Below the pieces are notes generated by a model. The model did not search any database. It was not told the DNA's origin and saw only the letters and a list, made by a program, of their open reading frames with translations. A stretch of DNA of 64,000 nt, taken from assembly GCA_963680875.1 (NCBI GenBank), contig OY804589.1, positions 16,078,028-16,142,027 on the forward strand, in the 5' to 3' direction. Positions 56,001 through 64,000 of the stretch are shown here, in pieces. Both the position numbers and the translations under genes were made by a program. Positions within the stretch are counted from its first letter, which is position 1. The number at the start of each line of letters is the position of its first letter. Origin of the DNA: Bathymodiolus brooksi (taxonomy: Eukaryota > Mollusca > Bivalvia > Mytilida > Modiolidae).

Positions 56001-59000
56001 ATTTCTTTCCTGTCGTTAGAGTTGTAGTAGTTGACGGTGCATTCGTCAGAGAGGTGTGACTTGTCTTTCCTGTCGTTAGAGTTGTAACAGTTGACGGTAC
56101 ATTCGTCTGAGAGGTGTGACTTTTCTTTCCTGTCGTTAGAGTTGTAACAGTTGACGGTACATTCGTCTAAGAGGTGTGACTTGTCTTTCCTCTTGGTAGA
56201 GTTGTAGTAGTTGACGGTACATTCGTCTGAGATGTGTTACTTTTCTTTCCTGTCGTTAGAGTTATAGTAGTTGACGGTACATTCGTCAGAGAGGTGTGAT
56301 TTGTCTTTCCCGTCGTTAGAGTTGTAACAGTTGACGGTACATTCGTCTGAGAGGTATGACTTATCTTTCCTGTTGGTAGAGTTGTAACAATTGACGGTGC
56401 ATTCGTCTGAGAGGTGATACTTTTCTTTCCTGTCGTTAGAGTTGTAGTAGTTGACGGTACATTCGTCAGAGAGGTGTGACTTGTCTTTCCTGTCGTTAGA
56501 GTTGTAACAGTTGACGGTACATTCGTCTGAGAGGTATGACCTGTCTTTCCTGTCGTTAGAGTTGTAGTAGTTGACGGTACATTTGTCTGAGAGGTGTGAC
56601 TTTTCTTTCCTGTCGTTAGAATTCTAGTAGTTGACGGTACATTCGTCAGAGAGGTGTGACTTGTATTTCCTGTCGTTAGAGTTGTAACAGTTGACAGTAC
56701 ATTGGTCTGAGAGGTATGACTTGTCTTTCCTGCTGGTAGAGTTGTAGTAGTTGACGGTACATTTGTCTGGGAGGTGTGACTTGTCTTTCCTGTCGTTAGA
56801 GTTGTAGTAGTTGACGGTACATTCGTCACAGAGGTGTGATTTGTCTTTCCTGTCGTTAGAGTTGTAACAGTTGACGGTACATTCGTCTGAGAGGTATGAC
56901 TTGTCTTTCCTGTTGTTAGAGTTGTAGTAGTTGACGGTGCATTCGTCTGTGAGGTGTGACCTGTCTTTCCTATTGTTAGAGTTGTAGTAGTTGACGGTAC
57001 ATTCGTCTGAGAGGTATGACTTTTCTTTTCTGTCGTTAGAGTTGTACCAGTTGACGGTATATTCGTCTGAGAGGTGTGACTTGTCTTTCCTGTTGTTAGA
57101 GTTGTAGTAGTTGACGGAACATTCCTCTGAGAGGTGTGACTTGTCTTTCCTGTTGCTAGAGTTGTAGTAGTTGACGGTACATTCGTCTGAGAGGTGTGAC
57201 TTGTCTTTCCTCTTGGTAGAGTTGTAGTAGTTGACGGTACATTCGTCTGAGAGGTGTGACTTGTCTTTCCTGTCGTTAGATTTGTAACAGTTGACGGTAC
57301 ATTGGTCTGAGAGGTATGACTTTTCTTTCCTGTCGGTAGAGCTGTAACAGTTGACGGTACATTCGTCTGAGAGGTGAGACTTGTCCTCCCTGTTGTTAGA
57401 GTTGTAACAGTTGACGGTACATTCGTCTGAGAGGTGTGACTTGTCTTTCTTGTCGTTAGAGTTGTAACAGATGACTCTACATTCGTCTGAGAGGTGTTAC
57501 TTTTCTTTCCAGTCGTTAGAGTTGTAGTAGTTGACGGTGCATTCGTCAGAGAGGTGTGACTTGTCTTTCCTGTCGTTAGAGTTGTAACAGTTGACGGTAC
57601 ATTCGTCTGAGAGGTATGGCTTGTCTTTCCTGTTGGTAGAGTTGTAACAGTTGACGGTACATTCGTCTGAGATGTGTTACTTTTCTTTCCTGTCGTTAGA
57701 GTTATAGTAGTTGACGGTACATTCGTCAGAGAGGTGTGATTTGTCTTTCCTGTCGTTAGAGTTGTAACAGTTGACGGTACATTCGTCTGAGAGGTATGAC
57801 TTATCTTTCCTGTTGGTAGAGTTGTAACAGTTGATGGTACATTCGTCTGAGAGGTATGACTTGTCTTTCCTGTCGTTAGAGTTGTAGTAGTTGACGGTAC
57901 ATTTGTCTGAGAGGTGTGACCTTTCTTTCCTGTCGTTAGAGTTGTAGTAGTTGACGGTTCATTCGTCAGAGAGGTGTGACTTGTCTTTCCTGTCGTTAGA
58001 GTTGTAACAGTTGACGGTACATTCGTCTGAGAGGTATGACTTGTCTTTCCTGTTGGTAGAGTTGTAATAGTTGACGGTACATTTGTCTGAGAGGTGTGAC
58101 TTGTCTTTCCTGTCGTTAGAGTTGTAGTAGTTGACGGTACATTCGTCAGAGAGGTGTGACTTGTCTTTCCTGTCGTTAGAGTTGTAACAGTTGACGGTAC
58201 ATTCGTCAGAGAGGTATGACTTGTCTTTCCTGTTATTAGAGTTGTAGTAGTTGACGGTACATTCGTCTGAGAGGTGTGACTTGTCTTTCCTATTGTTAGA
58301 GTTGCAGTAGTTGACGGTACATTCGTCTGAGAGGTGTGACTTGTCTTTCCTCTTGGTAGAGTTGTAGTAGTTGACGGTACATTCGTCTGAGAGGTGTGAC
58401 TTGTCTTTCCTGTCGTTAGAGTTGTAACAGTTGACGGTACATTGGTCTGAGAGGTATGACTTTTCTTTCCTATCGGTAGAGCTGTAACAGTTGACAGTAC
58501 ATTCGTCTGAGAGGTGAGACTTGTCCTCCCTGTTGTTAGAGTTGTAACAGTTGACGGTACATTCGTCTGAGAGGTGTGACTTGTCTTTCATGTCGTTAGA
58601 GTTGTAACAGATGACTCTACATTCGTCTGAGAGGTGTTACTTTTCTTTCCTGTCGTTAGAGTTGTAGTAGTTGACGGTGCATTCGTCAGAGAGGTGTGAC
58701 TTGTCTTTCCTGTCGTTAGAGTTGTAACAGTTGACGGTACATTCGTCTGAGAGGTGTGACTTTTCTTTCCTGTCGTTAGAGTTGTAACAGTTGACGGTAC
58801 ATTCGTCTGAGAGGTATGACTTGTCTTTCCTGTTGGTAGAGTTGTAACAGTTGACGGTACATTCGTCTAAGAGGTGTGACTTGCCTTTCCTCTTGGTAGA
58901 GTTGTAGTAGTTGACGGTACATTCGTCTGAGATGTGTTACTTTTCTTTCCTGTCGTTAGAGTTATAGTAGTTGACGGTACATTCGTCAGAGAGGTGTGAT

Positions 59001-62000
59001 TTGTCTTTCCTGTCGTTAGAGTTGTAACAGTTGACGGTACATTCGTCTGAGAGGTATGACTTATCTTTCCTGTTGGTAGAGTTGTAACAATTGACGGTAC
59101 ATTCGTCTGAGAGGTGTGACTTGTCTTTCCTCTTGGTAGAGTTGTAGTAGTTGACGGTACATTCGTCTGAGATGTGTTACTTTTCTTTCCTGTCGTTAGA
59201 GTTATAGTAGTTGACGGTAAATTCGTCAGAGAGGTGTGACTTGTCTTTCCTGTCGTTAGAGTTGTAACAGTTGACGGTACATTCGTCTGAGAGGTATGAA
59301 TTATCTTTCCTGTTGGTAGAGTTGTAACAGTTGACGGTACATTCGTCTGAGAGGTGTGACTTGTCTTTCCTCTTAGTAGAGTTGTAGTAGTTGACGGTAC
59401 ATTCGTCTGAGAGGTGTTACTTTTCTTTCCTGTCGTTAGAGTTGTAGTAGTTGACGGTACATTCGTCAGAGAGGTGTGACTTGTCTTTCCTGTCGTTAGA
59501 GTTGTAACAGTTGACGGTACATTCGTCTGAGAGGTATGACTTGTCTTTCCTGTCGTTAGAGTTGTAGTAGTTGACGGTACATTTGTCTGAGAAGTATGAC
59601 TTGTCTTTCCTGTTGGTTGAGTTGTAACAGTTGACGGTACATTCGTCTAAGAGGTGTGACTTGTCTTTCCTCTTGGTAGAGTTGTAGTAGTTGACGGTAC
59701 ATTCGTCTGAGATGTGTTACTTTTCTTTCCTGTCGTTAGAGTTATAGTAGTTGACGGTACATTCGTCAGAGAGGTGTGACTTGTCTTTCCTGTCGTTAGA
59801 GTTGTAATAGTTGACGGTACATTCGTCTGAGAGGTGAGACTTGTCCTCCCTGTTGTTAGAGTTGTAACAGTTGACGGTACATTCGTCTGAGAGGTATGAC
59901 TTGTCTTTCCTGTCGTTAGAGTTGTAGTAGTTGACGGTACATTTGTCTGAGAGGTGTGACTTTTCTTTCCTGTCGTTAGAGTTGTAGTAGTTGACGGTTC
60001 ATTCGTCTGAGAGGTGTGACTTGTCTTTCCTGTCGTTAGAGTTGTAACAGTTGATGGTACATTCGTCTGAGAGGTATGACTTGTCTTTCCTGTTGGTAGA
60101 GTTGTAATAGTTGACGGTACATTTGTCTGAGAGGTGTGACTTGTCTTTCCTGTCGTTAGAGTTGTAGTTGTTGACGGTACATTCGTCAGAGAGGTGTGAC
60201 TTGTCTTTCCTGTCGTTAGAGTTGTAACAGTTGACGGTACATTCGTCTGAGAGGTATGAATTGTCTTTCCTGTTATTAGAGTTGTAGTAGTTGACGGTAC
60301 ATTCGTCTGAGAGGTGTGACCTGTCTTTCCTATTGTTAGAGTTGTAGTAGTTGACGGTACATTCGTCTGAGAGGTGTGACTTGTCTTTCCTGTCGTTAGA
60401 GTTGTAACAGTTGACGGTACATTGGTCTGAGAGGTATGACTTTTCTTTCCTGTCGGTAGAGCTGTAACAGTTGACGGTACATTCGTCTGAGAGGTGAGAC
60501 TTGTCCTCCCTGTTGTTAGAGTTGTAACAGTTGACGGTACATTCGTCTGAGAGGTGTGACTTGTCTTTCTTGTCGTTAGAGTTGTAACAGATGACTCTAC
60601 ATTCGTCTGAGAGGTGTTACATTTCTTTCCTGTCGTTAGAGTTGTAGTAGTTGACGGTGCATTCGTCAGAGAGGTGTGACTTGTCTTTCCTGTCGTTAGA
60701 GTTGTAACAGTTGACGGTACATTCGTCTGAGAGGTGTGACTTTTCTTTCCTGTCGTTAGAGTTGTAACAGTTGACGGTACATTCGTCTAAGAGGTGTGAC
60801 TTGTCTTTCCTCTTGGTAGAGTTGTAGTAGTTGACGGTACATTCGTCTGAGATGTGTTACTTTTCTTTCCTGTCGTTAGAGTTATAGTAGTTGACGGTAC
60901 ATTCGTCAGAGAGGTGTGATTTGTCTTTCCCGTCGTTAGAGTTGTAACAGTTGACGGTACATTCGTCTGAGAGGTATGACTTATCTTTCCTGTTGGTAGA
61001 GTTGTAACAATTGACGGTGCATTCGTCTGAGAGGTGATACTTTTCTTTCCTGTCGTTAGAGTTGTAGTAGTTGACGGTACATTCGTCAGAGAGGTGTGAC
61101 TTGTCTTTCCTGTCGTTAGAGTTGTAACAGTTGACGGTACATTCGTCTGAGAGGTATGACCTGTCTTTCCTGTCGTTAGAGTTGTAGTAGTTGACGGTAC
61201 ATTTGTCTGAGAGGTGTGACTTTTCTTTCCTGTCGTTAGAATTCTAGTAGTTGACGGTACATTCGTCAGAGAGGTGTGACTTGTATTTCCTGTCGTTAGA
61301 GTTGTAACAGTTGACAGTACATTGGTCTGAGAGGTATGACTTGTCTTTCCTGCTGGTAGAGTTGTAGTAGTTGACGGTACATTTGTCTGGGAGGTGTGAC
61401 TTGTCTTTCCTGTCGTTAGAGTTGTAGTAGTTGACGGTACATTCGTCACAGAGGTGTGATTTGTCTTTCCTGTCGTTAGAGTTGTAACAGTTGACGGTAC
61501 ATTCGTCTGAGAGGTATGACTTGTCTTTCCTGTTGTTAGAGTTGTAGTAGTTGACGGTGCATTCGTCTGTGAGGTGTGACCTGTCTTTCCTATTGTTAGA
61601 GTTGTAGTAGTTGACGGTACATTCGTCTGAGAGGTATGACTTTTCTTTTCTGTCGTTAGAGTTGTAACAGTTGACGGTATATTCGTCTGAGAGGTGTGAC
61701 TTGTCTTTCCTGTTGTTAGAGTTGTAGTAGTTGACGGAACATTCCTCTGAGAGGTGTGACTTGTCTTTCCTGTTGCTAGAGTTGTAGTAGTTGACGGTAC
61801 ATTCGTCTGAGAGGTGTGACTTGTCTTTCCTCTTGGTAGAGTTGTAGTAGTTGACGGTACATTCGTCTGAGAGGTGTGACTTGTCTTTCCTGTCGTTAGA
61901 TTTGTAACAGTTGACGGTACATTGGTCTGAGAGGTATGACTTTTCTTTCCTGTCGGTAGAGCTGTAACAGTTGACGGTACATTCGTCTGAGAGGTGAGAC

Positions 62001-62220
62001 TTGTCCTCCCTGTTGTTAGAGTTGTAACAGTTGACGGTACATTCGTCTGAGAGGTGTGACTTGTCTTTCTTGTCGTTAGAGTTGTAACAGATGACTCTAC
62101 ATTCGTCTGAGAGGTGTTACTTTTCTTTCCAGTCGTTAGAGTTGTAGTAGTTGACGGTGCATTCGTCAGAGAGGTGTGACTTGTCTTTCCTGTCGTTAGA
62201 GTTGTAACAGTTGACGGTAC
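53041..62220. repeat. Tandem higher-order repeat, period 4620 bp (77 units), two copies; third begins at about 63301
   Basis: 53041-57600 and 57661-62220 match line for line at an offset of exactly 4620. By eye I noted only about six substitutions (near 53211, 53876, 54035, 54853 and 57047 and their partners). At 62221 one extra unit appears, and the copies then diverge. 63301-64000 matches 57841-58540, including the TTGACAGTAC variant of copy 2, so a third copy starts there and leaves the window. Confidence 0.85.
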
Positions 62221-62346
62221 ATTCGTCTGAGAGGTGTGACTTTTCTTTCCTGTCGTTAGAGTTGTAACAGTTGACGGTACATTCGTCTGAGAGCTATGGC
62301 TTGTCTTTCCTGTTGGTAGAGTTGTAACAGTTGACGGTACATTCGT

Positions 62347-64000
62347 CTAAGAGGTGTGACTTGTCTTTCCTCTTGGTAGAGTTGTAGTAGTTGACGGTAC
62401 ATTCGTCTGAGATGTGTTACTTTTCTTTCCTGTCGTTAGAGTTATAGTAGTTGACGGTACATTCGTCAGAGAGGTGTGATTTGTCTTTCCTGTCGTTAGA
62501 GTTGTAACAGTTGACGGTACATTCGTCTGAGAGGTATGACTTATCTTTCCTGTTGGTAGAGTTGTAACAATTGACGGTACATTCGTCTGAGAGGTGTGAC
62601 TTCTCTTTCCTCTTGGTAGAGATGTAGTAGTTGACGGTACATTCGTCTGAGAGGTGTTACTTTTCTTTCCTGTCGTTAGAGTAGTAGTAGTTGACGGTAC
62701 ATTCGTCAGAGAGGTGTGACTTGTCTTTCCTGTCGTTAGAGTTGTAGTAGTTGACGGTACATTTGTCTGAGAGGTGTGACTTTTCTTTTCTGTCGTTAGA
62801 ATTGTAGTAGTTGACGGTACATTCGTCAGAGAGGTGTGACTTGTCTTTCCTGTCGTTAGAGTTGTAACAGTTGACAGTACATTGGTCTGAGAGGTATGAC
62901 TTGTCTTTCCTGTTGGTAGAGTTGTAGTAGTTGACGGTACATTTGTCTGGGAGGTGTGACTTGTCTTTCCTGTCGTTAGAGTTGTAGTAGTTGACGGTAC
63001 ATTCGTCACAGAGGTGTGACTTGTCTTTCCTGTTGTTAGAGTTGTAGTAGTTGACGGTGCATTCGTCTGTGAGGTGTGACCTGTCTTTCCTATTGTTAGA
63101 GTTGTAGTAGTTGACGGTACATTCGTCTGAGAGGTATGACTTTTCTTTCCTGTCGTTAGAGTTGTAACAGTTGACGGTACATTCGTCTGAGAGGTGTGAC
63201 TTGTCTTTCCTGTTGTTAGAGTTGTAGTAGTTGACGGTACATTCCTCTGAGAGGTGTGACTTGTCTTTCCTGTTGTTAGAGTTGTAGTAGTTGACGGTAC
63301 ATTCGTCTGAGAGGTATGACTTGTCTTTCCTGTCGTTAGAGTTGTAGTAGTTGACGGTACATTTGTCTGAGAGGTGTGACCTTTCTTTCCTGTCGTTAGA
63401 GTTGTAGTAGTTGACGGTTCATTCGTCAGAGAGGTGTGACTTGTCTTTCCTGTCGTTAGAGTTGTAACAGTTGACGGTACATTCGTCTGAGAGGTATGAC
63501 TTGTCTTTCCTGTTGGTAGAGTTGTAGTAGTTGACGGTACATTTGTCTGAGAGGTGTGACTTGTCTTTCCTGTCGTTAGAGTTGTAGTAGTTGACGGTAC
63601 ATTCGTCAGAGAGGTGTGACTTGTCTTTCCTGTCGTTAGAGTTGTAACAGTTGACGGTACATTCGTCAGAGAGGTACGACTTGTCTTTCCTGTTATTAGA
63701 GTTGTAGTAGTTGACGGTACATTCGTCTGAGAGGTGTGACTTGTCTTTCCTATTGTTAGAGTTGCAGTAGTTGACGGTACATTCGTCTGAGAGGTGTGAC
63801 TTGTCTTTCCTCTTGGTAGAGTTGTAGTAGGTGACGGTACATTCGTCTGAGAGGTGTGACTTGTCTTTCCTGTCGTTAGAGTTGTAACAGTTGACGGTAC
63901 ATTGGTCTGAGAGGTATGACTTTTCTTTCCTATCGGTAGAGCTGTAACAGTTGACAGTACATTCGTCTGAGAGGTGAGACTTGTCCTCCCTGTTGTTAGA
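62347..64000 (-). CDS. Right-edge type-B mucin-like segment, open to the window end
   Basis: From base 64000 the mucin frame runs about 550 codons to the TAG at 62347 with no break that I could find. The segment is partial because the array continues beyond the window. The upstream N-terminal exon must lie to the right. Confidence 0.35.
   Translation of the reverse strand, partial: LTTGRTSLTSQTNVLSTVTALPIGKKSHTSQTNVPSTVTTLTTGKTSHTSQTNVPSPTTTLPRGKTSHTSQTNVPSTTATLTIGKTSHTSQTNVPSTTTTLITGKTSRTSLTNVPSTVTTLTTGKTSHTSLTNVPSTTTTLTTGKTSHTSQTNVPSTTTTLPTGKTSHTSQTNVPSTVTTLTTGKTSHTSLTNEPSTTTTLTTGKKGHTSQTNVPSTTTTLTTGKTSHTSQTNVPSTTTTLTTGKTSHTSQRNVPSTTTTLTTGKTSHTSQTNVPSTVTTLTTGKKSHTSQTNVPSTTTTLTIGKTGHTSQTNAPSTTTTLTTGKTSHTSVTNVPSTTTTLTTGKTSHTSQTNVPSTTTTLPTGKTSHTSQTNVLSTVTTLTTGKTSHTSLTNVPSTTTILTTEKKSHTSQTNVPSTTTTLTTGKTSHTSLTNVPSTTTTLTTGKKSNTSQTNVPSTTTSLPRGKRSHTSQTNVPSIVTTLPTGKISHTSQTNVPSTVTTLTTGKTNHTSLTNVPSTTITLTTGKKSNTSQTNVPSTTTTLPRGKTSHTS

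Larger units (their letters stand above)
7805..64000 (-). pseudogene. Giant mucin-like (PTS-repeat) locus, 5' end outside the window; coding frame repeatedly broken
   Basis: The whole interval is made of 60-bp units that on the minus strand encode 20-residue repeats with about half Thr, plus Ser, Pro, Val, Asn and one or no basic residue: the composition of an O-glycosylated mucin domain. Many units also carry an Asn-Thr-Ser sequon. Mucins are secreted or membrane-tethered gel or coat proteins. No signal peptide, VWD, cystine-knot, SEA, EGF or transmembrane segment is visible, so class and location are unknown. The mucin frame is interrupted by six frame-rotating insertions in 8350-15800, by a +1 at 17420, by about 30 identical TAG codons between 19908 and 62347, by a few TGA and TAA codons, and by repeated -1/-2 indels from 23081 on. 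It is called a pseudogene as a conservative choice; splicing around the breaks or local assembly errors could restore a gene. Individual open stretches are listed separately. Confidence 0.6.
16860..64000 (-). repeat. Tandem array B: about 785 units of 60 bp, Lys/His type, running off the right edge
   Basis: Consensus peptide TTGKTSHTSQTNVPSTVTTL. Relative to array A, Asn of the sequon is mostly His and Thr before Ser is Lys, so most units lack the N-glycosylation site; the variant KKSNTSQTNVPS keeps it. Recurrent variants are VTTL or TTTL, GKTS, GKKS or GRTS, SQTN, SLTN or SQRN, and LPRG. Variants recur in fixed order over kilobases, showing higher-order amplification. The transition from A to B occurs over a few hybrid units at 16860-17000. 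Confidence 0.95.

Noticed and set aside
53339..58591. Two identical 210-codon frames of the type DKSHLSDECTVNCYNSND as separate Cys-rich genes
   Set aside because: They are alternative registers of the mucin-like array, duplicated with the 4620-bp block and opened by a stop-start substitution. They are kept only as a finding, not annotated as genes.
7850..64000. CRISPR array or phage-like direct repeats
   Set aside because: There are no unique spacers; unit follows unit directly, and the context is eukaryotic (SINE, non-LTR retrotransposon).
7850..64000. Centromeric or telomeric satellite
   Set aside because: The period is exactly 20 codons with one strand strongly biased to Thr/Ser/Pro codons, an NTS sequon and third-position-tolerant variation. 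That points to a coding origin, although array B may now behave as a satellite.
7850..64000. Antifreeze (Thr-rich) or adhesive-protein repeat
   Set aside because: Known Thr-rich antifreeze repeats have other periods and spacings (for example TxT or Ala-Ala-Thr), and there is no Tyr/Lys pattern of byssal adhesive proteins in the mucin register. Composition fits a mucin domain best.
16860..64000. E-box (CAGTTG) and CRE half-site (TGACG) in every unit as a regulatory array
   Set aside because: These short motifs arise from the codons of VPSTV and would occur at this density in any such coding repeat. Nothing else suggests regulation.

Overview
The window looks like AT-rich chromosomal DNA of a marine invertebrate, most likely a bivalve mollusc. 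The reasons are a minus-strand tRNA-derived SINE with a B box and a 3' tail of a type I associate with mollusc genomes (about 6663-6920), the truncated 3' end of a CR1/jockey-like non-LTR retrotransposon (1518-1990), several palindromic or foldback repeats, and no compact operon-like gene layout. The species cannot be fixed from the sequence alone.

Layout. Positions 1-228 hold the last codons of an unrecognised plus-strand gene with several N-glycosylation sequons. Positions 229-7800 are intergenic or intronic DNA full of diverged repeats: a 120-bp palindrome (617-736), an A-rich tract, the retrotransposon remnant, a family of foldback and inverted repeats spread over 2413-6035, and the SINE. 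No complete gene was found there.

From about 7850 to the right edge (about 56 kb, nearly 90% of the window) the sequence is one uninterrupted tandem array of 60-bp units, roughly 935 of them. Read on the minus strand each unit encodes 20 residues of a Thr/Ser/Pro-rich mucin-like repeat. Array A (7850-16860) encodes units of the type TTGTTSNTSQTNAPSTTTTV, most with an Asn-Thr-Ser N-glycosylation sequon. Array B (16860-64000) encodes units of the type TTGKTSHTSQTNVPSTVTTL. The 3' (C-terminal) end of the locus is at about 7805, where a degenerate Thr-rich tail meets either a TAA stop or a good splice donor. The 5' end, signal peptide and promoter lie beyond base 64000.

The mucin frame is not continuous. 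In array A, six insertions of 1 or 4 bases, carried along by block duplication, rotate the reading frame. In array B the same CAG-to-TAG stop recurs about 30 times, and a paired -2/-1 frameshift cassette recurs nine times. Array B also carries higher-order tandem duplications of whole blocks (about 1440, 1857, 2460-2580 and 4620 bp), some nearly identical and so recent. The locus is therefore best read as the mucin (PTS) domain of a very large secreted or cell-surface mucin-like gene whose tandem array has expanded far beyond, or is decaying away from, a single intact exon. Whether the transcript is spliced around the breaks, recoded, or non-functional cannot be decided from sequence alone.
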